From Pseudomonadota bacterium (GTDB lineage Bacteria; Pseudomonadota; Gammaproteobacteria; Burkholderiales; Rhodocyclaceae): 64,000 bases of DNA. Positions 40,313-50,213 of the stretch are shown here, piece by piece. The stretch spans positions 57,416-121,415 of the forward strand of contig JAKOTN010000061.1 of assembly GCA_029776255.1 (NCBI GenBank), in the 5' to 3' direction. The notes under the pieces are model-generated. The model had not been told where the DNA came from, did not search any database, and saw nothing but the letters and a program-made list of their open reading frames with translations. The translations under genes were made by a program, and so were the position numbers. Every line of letters starts with the position of its first letter. The stretch's first letter is position 1.

Positions 40313-41326
40313 TCAATGCCGGAGGCAGATCTTTCCGAACTGCGCGCCGCTTTTCAGGTAGGCAAGCGACTCGTGCAATTCCTCGAAAGCAAAAACCCGG
40401 TCGACGACCACCGGCAGACGGTGCCGCGCCATCGCCGCGAGCATCGCTTCGAAGGCGTCGCGGTGTCCGACGGTGATGCCTTGCAGGCGCACCTGGCGGG
40501 TGATGATCAAGCCGAGCGGGGTCGACAAGGCGGAACCCGACAGAACGCCGATCATCGACAACGTGCCGCCCGGCCGAATGCAACGCAACGATTGCGGCAA
40601 GGTTTTCTCACCGCCAAGTTCGACGATATGGTCGAAGCCGCGACCGCCGGTGAATGCGCGCGCCGGCTTGGCCCATTCGGGTATCGTCCGGTAATTGACC
40701 GTCGCGTCGGCGCCCAGCGCCCGCAGGCGGGCGATTTTCTCGTCGCTGGAGGAGATCACGGTGACGTGCGCGCCAGCCAGTTTGGCGAAAGCGAGCGCGA
40801 ACAGCGCGACGCCACCCGATCCCTGCACCAGCACGTGCTCACCGGGCTTGACAGCACCGTGCGCGACCACCGCGCTCCAGGCGGTCAAGGCCGCGCACGG
40901 TAGCGTCGCCGCCTCGATATCGCTGAGATAGGCCGGCACCTTGACCACCCCTTGCTCGGATAAGCACATGAATTCGGCCATCGTGCCGTCGAGCGGACCG
41001 CCAAGCGAACGGGTCATGCGCGCCATGTCCGGTTCGCCGGCGATCCAGTCCTGAAAGAATAGCGGGCAGACGCGGTCGCCGACGGCGACGCGGCTCACGC
41101 CCTCGCCCAATTCAACGACCTCGCCGACGCCGTCGGAAACCGGAATCAGCGGCAAGGTGCCGGTATGCTGGCCGTAGCCACGCTCGGGAACGACCAGATC
41201 GCGGAAATTGAGCGACGAGGCGAGCATCCGCAGCAGAATCTGTCCCGGCCCCGGTTGCGGCCGCAGGCGCTCGGCCCGCCGAAGGTTGGCGATGCCCCAA
41301 TCGCCTTGTAGCTGAAAAACGCGCAT
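40313..41326 (-). CDS. zinc-independent NAD(P)-dependent alcohol dehydrogenase/quinone reductase family (MDR)
   Basis: A 337-residue medium-chain dehydrogenase/reductase. A GroES-like N-terminal domain (residues ~15-120) and Rossmann domain with G-S-G-G-V-A-L-F-A near residue 170 are visible. The conserved zinc-binding Cys/His ligands of classical ADHs are missing, placing it near the quinone-oxidoreductase or crotonyl-CoA-reductase-like branches. The substrate is unknown. It converges on the cyclase gene; gspE lies 58 bases upstream on the same strand. Confidence 0.82.
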   Translation of the reverse strand: MRVFQLQGDWGIANLRRAERLRPQPGPGQILLRMLASSLNFRDLVVPERGYGQHTGTLPLIPVSDGVGEVVELGEGVSRVAVGDRVCPLFFQDWIAGEPDMARMTRSLGGPLDGTMAEFMCLSEQGVVKVPAYLSDIEAATLPCAALTAWSAVVAHGAVKPGEHVLVQGSGGVALFALAFAKLAGAHVTVISSSDEKIARLRALGADATVNYRTIPEWAKPARAFTGGRGFDHIVELGGEKTLPQSLRCIRPGGTLSMIGVLSGSALSTPLGLIITRQVRLQGITVGHRDAFEAMLAAMARHRLPVVVDRVFAFEELHESLAYLKSGAQFGKICLRH

Positions 41327-41384
41327 TGTCTATCTCCCGATCCATTTCACCCTGTCCGCCGTGCCGCGTTCGGCGCCACGGATT

Positions 41385-43178
41385 TCAGCGATGCTCCACC
41401 GGCGGCGCCACCTTGAATATTTCGGCCAGGGTGGTGACGCCAGCGGCCACTTTCATCGCTCCCGAAATGCGTAGCGGCTTCATTCCCTCGCGGAAGGCGA
41501 GGTCGCGGATCTTGGCGATATCGCGATTTTCGCTGATCGCCTGCTTGATGTCCGGCGACAGCAAGAGAATTTCGTAGAGGCCGACGCGCCCCAGGTAGCC
41601 GGTCATGCGGCAATCGAGGCAGCCCGCCGGCCGGTGGAAGCTCGCCGGGCGATTGGCCTTCCAGGGCGCAACCAGTTGATCCCACATCGTTTCCTCGATC
41701 GGGCTGGCCGGATGCATCTGCTTGCAGTGCGGGCAAAGAATGCGCACCAGCCGCTGGGCCATCACACCGAGCACCGTCGCCCCGAGCAAATACGAGGGCA
41801 CGCCGAGATCGAGCATGCGCGTGACCGCCGCCGGCGCGTCGTTGGTATGCAGTGTCGACAGCACCAGATGGCCGGTCAAGGCGGCCTGAATCGCCACTTC
41901 GGCGGTTTCCAGGTCGCGGATTTCGCCAATCATGATGATGTCCGGGTCTTGCCGCATCAGCGCCCGCACGCCTTGTGCGAAGCCAAGGTCGATGACGTTC
42001 TGTACTTGCATCTGGTTGAAAGCCGGCTCGACCATTTCGATCGGATCCTCGATGGTGCACACGTTGACCGCCGGGGTGGCCAATTGCTTGAGCGTCGAGT
42101 AGAGCGTGGTCGTTTTTCCAGAGCCGGTGGGTCCGGTGACCAGAATGATGCCGTTCGGCCGGTCGGCCATGTCTTTCCAGCGGCTCTGATCGTCGTCGGT
42201 GAAACCGAGATCGGCGAAGGTGCGAACCAGCACTTCGGGATCGAAAATCCGCATCACCAGTTTTTCGCCGAACGCGGTCGGCAAGGTGGACAAGCGCAGT
42301 TCCGCCTCCTGCCCGTCGGCGGTGCGCGTCTTGATCCGGCCGTCCTGCGGCCGGCGTTTCTCGACCACGTCCATGCGCCCGAGAATCTTGACGCGGTTGA
42401 TCATCGCCGCCATCACGCTCATCGGAATCTGGTACACCTGATGCAGGACGCCGTCGATCCGGAAACGCACGATCCCGATTTCGCGGCGCGGTTCGATGTG
42501 GATGTCGCTGGCCCGCTGTTCGAAAGCGTATTGCCAGAGCCAGTCGACGATGTTGACGATGTGCTGGTCGTTGGCGTCGAACTGGCGATTGGTGCGCCCG
42601 AGTTCGACCAACTGTTCGAAGGACGACAAATTACCGGTCGGACCACCGAGTTGCGCCGCTTTTTTGACCGAGCGCGCGAGGTTGTAGAACTCGATCAGAT
42701 AGCGCGCCACGTCGACCGGGTTGGCCAGCACGCGCCGGATGTCTTTCTTGACGATGGCGCGGATTTCCTTTTCCCAATCGCGCAGGAAAGGCTCGCTGGT
42801 CGCCACCACCACCTCGCGCGTCGTCACCCGGATCGGCAGAATCCCGAAACGCGTGGCGTAGGCGCTGGACATCACCTCGGTCACGGCGGTGAAATCGACC
42901 TTCAGCGGGTCGATGTGGTGGTAGTCCAGACCGACCTTGCCGGCCAGCCACTCGCCGAGTCCCTCGAGGTTGAGATGCGGATGCGGCTCTTTCCGCGACT
43001 TCCATTTCTGGTCGGCGACGATCACCAACGGATGCGCGGCGGCACGCTGCAAGCGGCTTTCTTTCAGCAGCGTATCGGCCTCGGGTCTGTCGATCAAACC
43101 ATCGTCGACCAGCCAGCCAAGGACTTCGCCAAGCGTCAGGCGATGGTCATGAACGCTGTTGACCGCTTTGTGAGGCAT
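41385..43178 (-). CDS. GspE/PulE/PilB-type secretion ATPase
   Basis: A 597-residue type II secretion/type IV pilus assembly ATPase. An N-terminal MshEN-like domain (residues ~15-160) is followed by the N2D domain and RecA core with Walker A G-P-T-G-S-G-K-T (G349-T356), Asp box E-D-P-I-E, Walker B I-M-I-G-E-I-R-D, and the tetracysteine zinc site C-P-H-C and C-L-D-C near residues 490 and 530. No gspF/pilC, pseudopilin or secretin gene is adjacent, so its machine is encoded elsewhere. Orphan GspE-like ATPases of this type are known in betaproteobacteria. Confidence 0.9.
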   Translation of the reverse strand: MPHKAVNSVHDHRLTLGEVLGWLVDDGLIDRPEADTLLKESRLQRAAAHPLVIVADQKWKSRKEPHPHLNLEGLGEWLAGKVGLDYHHIDPLKVDFTAVTEVMSSAYATRFGILPIRVTTREVVVATSEPFLRDWEKEIRAIVKKDIRRVLANPVDVARYLIEFYNLARSVKKAAQLGGPTGNLSSFEQLVELGRTNRQFDANDQHIVNIVDWLWQYAFEQRASDIHIEPRREIGIVRFRIDGVLHQVYQIPMSVMAAMINRVKILGRMDVVEKRRPQDGRIKTRTADGQEAELRLSTLPTAFGEKLVMRIFDPEVLVRTFADLGFTDDDQSRWKDMADRPNGIILVTGPTGSGKTTTLYSTLKQLATPAVNVCTIEDPIEMVEPAFNQMQVQNVIDLGFAQGVRALMRQDPDIIMIGEIRDLETAEVAIQAALTGHLVLSTLHTNDAPAAVTRMLDLGVPSYLLGATVLGVMAQRLVRILCPHCKQMHPASPIEETMWDQLVAPWKANRPASFHRPAGCLDCRMTGYLGRVGLYEILLLSPDIKQAISENRDIAKIRDLAFREGMKPLRISGAMKVAAGVTTLAEIFKVAPPVEHR

Positions 43179-43313
43179 GGGTCCGGCTCCCCAAACAAGA
43201 GAGGGGGACTATACCGGACAAGGCCGACGCGACTCAATGCCGTCGGCAACACGAGGCGCGATCGAGGAGCGCCAACACACCTCGCCGCGCGGACACGCCG
43301 AACCGTCAGGACG

Positions 43314-43862
43314 CTAGCGGCCGGTGAGGGTATCTCGCTCGCCGGCATCGCCGCCGGCTGGCGCCTCCAGAAACCCCGCCGCGCGCCAGCGAGCGAGCTT
43401 GCTCTCGAAAGCCAAGGTGTACGCCGGGCTGCTCGATGGCAGGATCGCCGTTTGGTAACCCTGCCGCGCGAACCAGTCCGCCCGCTTGCCGGCGGTCTGA
43501 CCGTTGAAACAGACCCGCCGCAGTTCGGGCGCCTCGTGACACAAACGGGAAAAATCGTTGATTTCCGGCTCTTGGATCGCCGAATCGAGGGCGCCTTGTC
43601 GGCGGCAACAGCGATAAACATCCCAAATACCGACGCCACGCGACAACACCCGACGTTGCCGCTCGACGTAGTCCATGGTCGCCAAGGATTCGTCCAGCAC
43701 CGCGCCGAGCAGCCGCCAGAACTGGTTCTGACGGTGCCCGTAATATTGCCCGGCCGCCAGCGATGCCGGCGAGGGAAAACTGCCGAGGATCAGCGTCCTT
43801 ACCCCGGCATCGACAATCGGCGGCAGGCCGTGCAGCAGATCCGGCCCGCCGCCGTCGGCCAT
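43314..43862 (-). CDS. DNA-deoxyinosine glycosylase (UDG superfamily, HDG type)
   Basis: A 182-residue base-excision repair enzyme removing hypoxanthine (and related deaminated bases) from DNA. The signature L-I-L-G-S-F-P-S-P-A-S near residues 24-34, followed by Q-Y-Y-G-H-R-Q-N-Q-F-W, matches family 6 (hypoxanthine DNA glycosylase), and L-P-S-S-S-P-A-Y is the C-terminal motif. Its ATG overlaps the htpG stop by four bases (ATGA), so it is read from the htpG transcript. Confidence 0.87.
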   Translation of the reverse strand: MADGGGPDLLHGLPPIVDAGVRTLILGSFPSPASLAAGQYYGHRQNQFWRLLGAVLDESLATMDYVERQRRVLSRGVGIWDVYRCCRRQGALDSAIQEPEINDFSRLCHEAPELRRVCFNGQTAGKRADWFARQGYQTAILPSSSPAYTLAFESKLARWRAAGFLEAPAGGDAGERDTLTGR

Positions 43863-45778
43863 CAACGGCCGCCCAGCGACAAGGCCAACATCAGGTCGTT
43901 GATTCGCTTGACGAAACCAGCCGGATCGTCCAGCGAACCGCCCTCGGCCAGTGTGGCCTGTTCGAGCAGCAGATTGGCCCAGTCGTCGAAACGCGTCTCT
44001 TCGTATTTCAGCCGCTGCACCGCCGGGTGCTTGGGATTGATTTCGAGAATCGGCTTGCTCACCGGCGCCTGCTGACCGGCGGCCTTGAGAATGCGTTGCA
44101 GGTTGCCGCCCAGGTCGTAGTCGTCGGCCACCAGGCAGGACGGCGAATCGGTCAAGCGATGGGTGACACGAACGTCCTTGACCTTGTCGCCCAGCGTGGT
44201 CTTGATCTTGTCGAGCAACTCCTTGTACTCGTCCGCCGCCTTTTCGGCTTCTTCCTTTTCGGCCACATCCTCCAGCTTGCCGAGGTCCAGACCGCCCTTG
44301 GCCACCGACTGTAGCGACTTGCCATCGAATTCGGTCAAATGCCCGGTGACCCACTCGTCCACCCGGTCGGAGAGCAGCAACACTTCGATGCCCTTCTTGC
44401 GGAAGATTTCGAGGTGCGGGCTGTTCTTGGCGGCGGTGAAGGTCTCGGCGGTAACGTAATAAATTTTCTCTTGTCCCTCTTTCATCCGGGACACGTAATC
44501 GGCCAGGGAAACGTTCTCGTCCGGCGTATCGGCGTGGGTCGACGCGAAACGCAGCAGCTTGGCGATGCGCTCCTTGTTGGCGAAATCCTCGCCGGTGCCT
44601 TCCTTGAGCACGCGGCCGAATTCCTTCCAGAATTTGGCGTATTTTTCCTTTTCGGCGGCGTCCTCGCTGTCGGCCATGCTCTCGAGCATGCCAAGCACCT
44701 TCTTGACGCAGCCGCCGCGAATGGTTTCGATGTCGCGCGACTGCTGCAGGATTTCGCGTGAAACATTCAGCGGCAGATCGCTGGAATCGACGACGCCGCG
44801 AACGAAACGCAGGTAAACCGGCATCAACTGCTCGGCGTCGTCCATGATGAACACGCGGCGGACATAGAGTTTGACGCCGTGCCTGGCGGTGCGCTCGAAG
44901 AGATCGAAAGGCGCGCGCGACGGCACGTACAACAACTGCGTGTACTCCTGCTTGCCCTCGACGCGCGCATGCACGTGCGCCAGCGGCTCTTCGAAGTCAT
45001 GCGCGACGTGCTTGTAGAACTCCGCATACTGTTCGTCGCTGATTTCCGACTTTGGCCGCGTCCACAAGGCCGACGCCTGATTCACCGTTTCGTCCTCGTC
45101 GGTAAGCACCTGTGCCTTCTTCTCCTCGTCCCATGTCTCCTTCTTCATCACGATCGGCAAGGTGATGTGGTCGGAGTATTTGACGATGATTTGCCGCAGC
45201 TTCCAGTTCGACAGGAATTCGTCCTCGCCCTCGCGCAAATGCAGCGTCACTTCCGTTCCGCGCTGCGCCCGTTCGACCACCTCGACCGAGAAATCGCCCT
45301 CGCCCGTCGACTCCCAGCGGACCGCCTGGCTGGCGTCCACACCGGCGCGGCGAGAGACCACCGTCACCTTGTCGGCGACGATGTAGGAAGAGTAAAAGCC
45401 GACACCGAATTGCCCGATCAGATGCGCGTCCTTGGCCTGATCCCCGGTCAGCGCCGAAAAAAACTCGCGGGTGCCGGATTTGGCGATCGTTCCGAGGTGC
45501 TGCACCGCCTCGTCGCGCGATAGACCGATACCGTTATCGGCAATGGTCAGGGTGCGCGCCTCCTTGTCGAAAGAGACGCGAATCTTCAATTCGCCGTCGT
45601 CGCCGTACAACTCGCCATTGTTCAGCGCCTCGAAACGCAGGCGGTCGCAAGCGTCCGAGGCATTCGAGATCAACTCGCGCAGAAAAATTTCCTTGTTGCT
45701 GTACAACGAATGGATCATCAAACTCAGCAGTTGCTTGACTTCCGCCTGAAAACCCAGTGTTTCCTTCTGTGCACCCAT
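43862..45778 (-). CDS. htpG: molecular chaperone HtpG (Hsp90)
   Basis: A 638-residue Hsp90. The N-terminal GHKL ATPase shows [10 protein letters not shown] near residue 38 and D-N-G-I-G near residue 80, with G-Q-F-G-V-G-F-Y. The middle and C-terminal domains are complete and the length is normal. A sigma-32 promoter lies about 85-105 bases upstream. The downstream deoxyinosine glycosylase gene overlaps it. Confidence 0.98.
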   Translation of the reverse strand: MGAQKETLGFQAEVKQLLSLMIHSLYSNKEIFLRELISNASDACDRLRFEALNNGELYGDDGELKIRVSFDKEARTLTIADNGIGLSRDEAVQHLGTIAKSGTREFFSALTGDQAKDAHLIGQFGVGFYSSYIVADKVTVVSRRAGVDASQAVRWESTGEGDFSVEVVERAQRGTEVTLHLREGEDEFLSNWKLRQIIVKYSDHITLPIVMKKETWDEEKKAQVLTDEDETVNQASALWTRPKSEISDEQYAEFYKHVAHDFEEPLAHVHARVEGKQEYTQLLYVPSRAPFDLFERTARHGVKLYVRRVFIMDDAEQLMPVYLRFVRGVVDSSDLPLNVSREILQQSRDIETIRGGCVKKVLGMLESMADSEDAAEKEKYAKFWKEFGRVLKEGTGEDFANKERIAKLLRFASTHADTPDENVSLADYVSRMKEGQEKIYYVTAETFTAAKNSPHLEIFRKKGIEVLLLSDRVDEWVTGHLTEFDGKSLQSVAKGGLDLGKLEDVAEKEEAEKAADEYKELLDKIKTTLGDKVKDVRVTHRLTDSPSCLVADDYDLGGNLQRILKAAGQQAPVSKPILEINPKHPAVQRLKYEETRFDDWANLLLEQATLAEGGSLDDPAGFVKRINDLMLALSLGGR

Positions 45779-46089
45779 GCAAGACTCCGTTGAAAACGTT
45801 GATGAGAAGACGACAAGAGCGCCGCACCAAACGATGCGGCGCGCGATGGGTCAGCAAGTGGGGACGGTCGACCGCATTTCAAGCCCCGTCTCGTCTTCCG
45901 AAATCAATCCCGCCGTCTTTGATCCGACACGCGCATGTTGTTCTATCTTCATGTTTTTATTATATTATAATAGCAAAAACGGCTGACAAACACGACTCTC
46001 CACGCGCCGGCGATAAAAATGCTTTTTCGAAATTCCTTTTCGTTTTCCGACGTCAATGTTCGTCGTCGAATTCGGGTTCCGGCGCGAGT
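45779..46089. other. htpG upstream region and AT-rich junction
   Basis: There is no gene with support in this 311-base stretch. It holds the htpG heat-shock promoter and, at 45950-45975, a very AT-rich tract containing TATAAT-like sequence (45966-45971). After that, sequence becomes coding-like as the dehydratase remnant begins. The AT-rich tract may mark where DNA to the right was rearranged. Confidence 0.4.
45856..45883 (-). promoter_or_regulatory. sigma-32 (RpoH) heat-shock promoter of htpG
   Basis: On the minus strand CTTGAAA (45883-45877), a 13-base spacer and CCCCACTT (45863-45856) match the RpoH consensus CTTGAAA-N11-16-CCCCATNT almost perfectly. Transcription would start near 45849, giving a leader of about 70 bases. 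Confidence 0.88.
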
Positions 46090-46305
46090 TCGAGCGTACG
46101 AGTCGCCTGGCTCCAGTTCCCCCCCGGACAGCCGTTGCGGATTGCAACCCATCTCACCTACCGCGACGCCACCGGCCTCGGAGCCTACGATTGCACGATT
46201 GTCGACGGCCATGGGACCCGAGTCGCCGCGGCAGCCATGACGGTTTACGAGCCAGAAGACTTCGCGCAATTCATTTACAACCAAAAAAACGGAAAAGAAC
46301 GGTAA
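46090..46305 (+). pseudogene. remnant of hotdog 3-hydroxyacyl-ACP dehydratase (aryl-polyene type)
   Basis: The last ~60 residues of a hotdog dehydratase survive, reading ...P-P-G-Q-P-L-R-I-A-T-H-L and ending in M-T-V-Y-E-P-E-D-F-A-Q-F-I. The N-terminal half with the catalytic residues is gone. At a run of seven cytosines (46119-46125) the coding frame appears to shift: just upstream, another frame reads V-R-A-Y-E-S-P-G, which fits the same family. The TAA stop overlaps the fabG ATG (TAATG). From memory the family is the ApeP-like dehydratase of aryl-polyene clusters. Confidence 0.6.
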
Positions 46306-47033
46306 TGGACAAGCGACGCATCCTGGTCACTGGCGCCAGCGGAGGCATCGGCAAGGCGATCGCCGAGCGACTCGCCGCTTCCGGCTTCGCTGTCGGCGTG
46401 CATTGCCGCAGTCGGCGAAAGGAAGCGGAAGCGGTGGCCGAAGCGATTCGCAACAACAATGGCAGCGCCAAGGTGTTGCAGTTCGACGTCTGCAACCGAG
46501 CGGAAACGCGCGCCGTGCTGGAGGAGGACCTTGCCGCCAGCGGCGCCTGGTGGGGCATCGTCGTCAATGCCGGCGTAACGCGCGACAATGCGTTCCCGGC
46601 ACTTGCCGAGGAAGATTGGGATGTGGTCATCGACACCAGTCTGAATGGGTTCTACAACGTCGTGCATCCATTGGTGATGCCGATGGTGAGAGCCAGAAAG
46701 GGAGGGCGGATTGTGACGATGGCCTCAATCTCCGGCGTGGTCGGCAATCGCGGCCAGGTCAACTACAGCGCCGCCAAGGGCGGGCTGATCGCTGCCTCGA
46801 AAGCGCTGGCGGTGGAACTCGCGAGCCGGCGCATTACGGTCAATTGCATCGCGCCGGGTTTGGTCGACACCGAAATGCTCGCCGATCTGCCGATCGAGGA
46901 ATTGCTGAAAATGGTTCCGCTCGGCCGTGTCGGGAAACCGGAGGAGATCGCCGCGACGGTTGACTTCCTGATGTCGGAAGGCGCCGCTTACATCACGCGA
47001 CAGGTGATCGGCGTCAACGGAGGTCTGGCGTGA
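46305..47033 (+). CDS. 3-oxoacyl-ACP reductase, FabG2/ApeQ-like
   Basis: A 242-residue short-chain dehydrogenase. The NADP motif is T-G-A-S-G-G-I-G at residues 8-15. The catalytic Ser-Tyr-Lys lies in S-I-S-G-V-V-G-N-R-G-Q-V-N-Y-S-A-A-K, and I-T-R-Q-V-I-G-V-N-G-G closes the fold. This N-R-G-Q-V-N-Y block and the order dehydratase-reductase-ketosynthase are those of the aryl-polyene FabG (ApeQ). It appears intact, but both neighbours are broken, so its product has no obvious partner here. Confidence 0.88.
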   Translation: MDKRRILVTGASGGIGKAIAERLAASGFAVGVHCRSRRKEAEAVAEAIRNNNGSAKVLQFDVCNRAETRAVLEEDLAASGAWWGIVVNAGVTRDNAFPALAEEDWDVVIDTSLNGFYNVVHPLVMPMVRARKGGRIVTMASISGVVGNRGQVNYSAAKGGLIAASKALAVELASRRITVNCIAPGLVDTEMLADLPIEELLKMVPLGRVGKPEEIAATVDFLMSEGAAYITRQVIGVNGGLA

Positions 47034-47114
47034 CCGACGGACTGAAGCGAGTGGTCGTCACCGGCATGGCCGGGATCACCGGCCTGGGCGACCAGTGGGA
47101 TCAGATCGAAGTCC
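47030..47114 (+). pseudogene. N-terminal fragment of beta-ketoacyl-ACP synthase (FabF/ApeR-like)
   Basis: A GTG at 47030, preceded by GGAGG and overlapping the fabG stop (GTGA), opens a frame reading L-K-R-V-V-V-T-G-M-A-G-I-T-G-L-G, the standard start of FabF-type ketosynthases. After about 28 codons it runs into the inverted repeat of an IS3-family element at 47115, and no later part of the gene appears on the far side of the element. Confidence 0.75.
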
Positions 47115-47153
47115 TGAGGTTCCCTCGGTTTTTCGTCTGCCAAAAGGAGGATT

Positions 47154-47571
47154 TCATGCGACCCGTTTTTGCTGATGCTGCTCTCTGATCGAGTTCTCCA
47201 GGAACTGAAGTGTCTGGCAAGCAGGTTCTCCGCCACCGGCAGACCATGCCTCGAGTCCGTCTGACCTTGTCGCGCCGCTTGTGACGGGCGTGGATCTGGT
47301 TCTCGCGCATCAATCGCTCCACCCGTTCCTTGCTGGCAGAGAAGCCTCCGGTACGCAGATCCCGGAGCATTCGGGGGCTGCCGTGGGCATTCTTGAGTTC
47401 GGCATGAATGGCCCAGATCAATGCCGGCAGCCGACGGTCGGTCAGTCGCTGGCGATCCGGTTGGCCGCCACGCGTCCACGCCCGGTAGCCGCCGATACCG
47501 ACGTCGAGCACGCCGCACATTTCGGACAGAGAATACGATTTCCCTTGCCCGTCAATCCAGGCGTGCTTCAC
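47154..47571 (-). pseudogene. IS3-family transposase OrfB, frameshifted and missing its DDE core
   Basis: The N-terminal HTH_21 part is readable (residues A-H-G-S-P-R-M-L-R-D-L-R and S-K-E-R-V-E-R-L-M-R-E-N). Then a one-base shift is needed to continue D-S-R-H-G-L-P-V-A-E-N-L-L-A-R, after which the frame jumps directly to the family C-terminus Q-F-L-E-N-S-I-R-E-Q-H and a TGA at 47154-47156. The whole rve/DDE catalytic core is therefore deleted and the transposase cannot work. Confidence 0.8.
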
Positions 47572-47857
47572 GGAACATCCCTTGCGAAGTACGCCGTCGC
47601 TTTTTTAGGATTCCGTTCTCCCGCTTGAGCTTCAGGTTCTCGGCGCGTGGCCGGGAGAGTTCCATTTCTTCCGGGGTGACGATTCGCCCTCCAGCTCCGT
47701 TGAGCTTGCCTTCCGCCGCTGCCTTGACCCAGTTTCGAAGGGTCTGGTCGCTCATCCCGAGTTCCTTGCAAACCTTGCTGACGCTCTGCCCATCCTTGAT
47801 CCGCTTGACCGCCAGTTCCTTGAACTCGGGCGTGTATGCCTGCGCCGGTCTCTTCAT
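47552..47857 (-). CDS. IS3-family transposase OrfA
   Basis: A 101-residue HTH_Tnp_1 protein: P-E-F-K-E-L-A-V-K-R-I-K-D-G-Q-S-V and L-G-M-S-D-Q-T-L-R-N-W-V form the DNA-binding helices, followed by a leucine-zipper-like tail E-N-L-K-L-K-R-E-N-G-I-L-K-K. An AAAAAAG slippery heptamer at 47606-47600 (minus) is the expected site of programmed -1 frameshifting into OrfB, whose frame begins 20 bases before the OrfA stop. OrfA itself looks intact. Confidence 0.85.
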   Translation of the reverse strand: MKRPAQAYTPEFKELAVKRIKDGQSVSKVCKELGMSDQTLRNWVKAAAEGKLNGAGGRIVTPEEMELSRPRAENLKLKRENGILKKRRRTSQGMFREARLD

Positions 47858-47973
47858 TTCCTGCCTTCCAAAGGTGACGCCAATTTTAGGTCACCCTTGA
47901 CAGACGAAATTTCGGGGGAAGGTCACGATCCTCTCAAAGTGAATGATCAACGACACGATTTTCATCGCCACAC

Positions 47974-48002
47974 CTTGAAATTCCCGATACCCGGCCCTAT
48001 TA
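47974..48002 (+). promoter_or_regulatory. sigma-32 promoter of groESL
   Basis: CTTGAAA (47974-47980), a 14-base spacer and CCCTATTA (47995-48002) form a good RpoH promoter. It ends where the CIRCE operator begins, so both heat-shock regulators act at the same start site. The IS3 remnant ends only 49 bases upstream. Confidence 0.8.
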
Positions 48003-48029
48003 TTAGCACTCGTTAGCGTTGAGTGCTAA
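48003..48029. promoter_or_regulatory. CIRCE operator (HrcA-binding) of groESL
   Basis: TTAGCACTC, nine bases, GAGTGCTAA is a perfect CIRCE inverted repeat. HrcA bound here represses groESL until heat stress titrates it. It lies about 90 bases before the groES ATG. Confidence 0.97.
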
Positions 48030-48117
48030 TAAACCCTGCTCGTATAGACGGCGTCGACAACGCGGCGGGGTCAGCCGATTACCGTTTGTTCGTGAGCTTA
48101 ATCCAAGGAGAAATTGC

Positions 48118-48408
48118 ATGAAAATTCGTCCGTTGCATGATCGCGTGATCGTCAAGCGCCTTGAAGAGGAACGCAAGACCGCTTCCGGCATCGTTATTCC
48201 GGATGCCGCCGCCGAGAAACCCGATCAAGGCGAAATCCGCGCCGTTGGCAATGGCAAGCTGCTTGAAGATGGCACCGTCCGCGCGTTGGCCGTCAAGGTC
48301 GGCGACCGCGTTCTATTCGGCAAATACGCCGGCCAAACCGTCAAGGTTGACGGTGACGAGCTGCTGGTGATGCGCGAAGAAGACATCATGGGTGTCATCG
48401 AGCCGTAA
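48118..48408 (+). CDS. groES: co-chaperonin GroES
   Basis: A 96-residue GroES, the lid of the GroEL chamber. [14 protein letters not shown] opens it, with the mobile loop at [13 protein letters not shown]. An AAGGAG Shine-Dalgarno precedes ATG 48118. It is cotranscribed with groEL. Confidence 0.98.
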   Translation: MKIRPLHDRVIVKRLEEERKTASGIVIPDAAAEKPDQGEIRAVGNGKLLEDGTVRALAVKVGDRVLFGKYAGQTVKVDGDELLVMREEDIMGVIEP

Positions 48409-48480
48409 GACCATGCCGCTGGCGGCAGCGTGCCGCCAACGCAAGCCACAAAATATCCATTCGTCAGTTCAAACAGTTAA

Positions 48481-50157
<1,677 letters not shown>

Positions 50158-50187
50158 TCAGCCGTCCGGGCGCTGCCCTGCAAAAAG

Positions 50188-50213
50188 AACCCCGCTTAGG
50201 CGGGGTTTTTTTA
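50188..50213 (+). terminator. Rho-independent terminator of groESL
   Basis: AACCCCGC (50188-50195), loop TTAG, and GCGGGGTT (50200-50207) followed by seven consecutive thymines form a perfect intrinsic terminator 30 bases after the groEL stop. Confidence 0.95.

Larger units (their letters stand above)
47115..47925 (-). mobile_element. internally deleted IS3-family insertion sequence
   Basis: The ends match as inverted repeats: from 47115 (plus) and from 47925 (minus), 22 of the first 29 bases agree, including TTCCC and TTTCGTCTG blocks, and both begin TG. Between them lie OrfA (47552-47857) and a broken OrfB. At 811 bp it is about 400 bp shorter than typical IS3 elements. No 3-4 bp target duplication is visible (TCC left, CGA right), suggesting deletion of adjacent DNA after insertion. 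Confidence 0.8.

Noticed and set aside
41634..44075. 813-codon plus-strand open frame opposite gspE and the glycosylase
   Set aside because: Antisense of two real genes, with low-complexity His/Arg/Gln composition and no motif.
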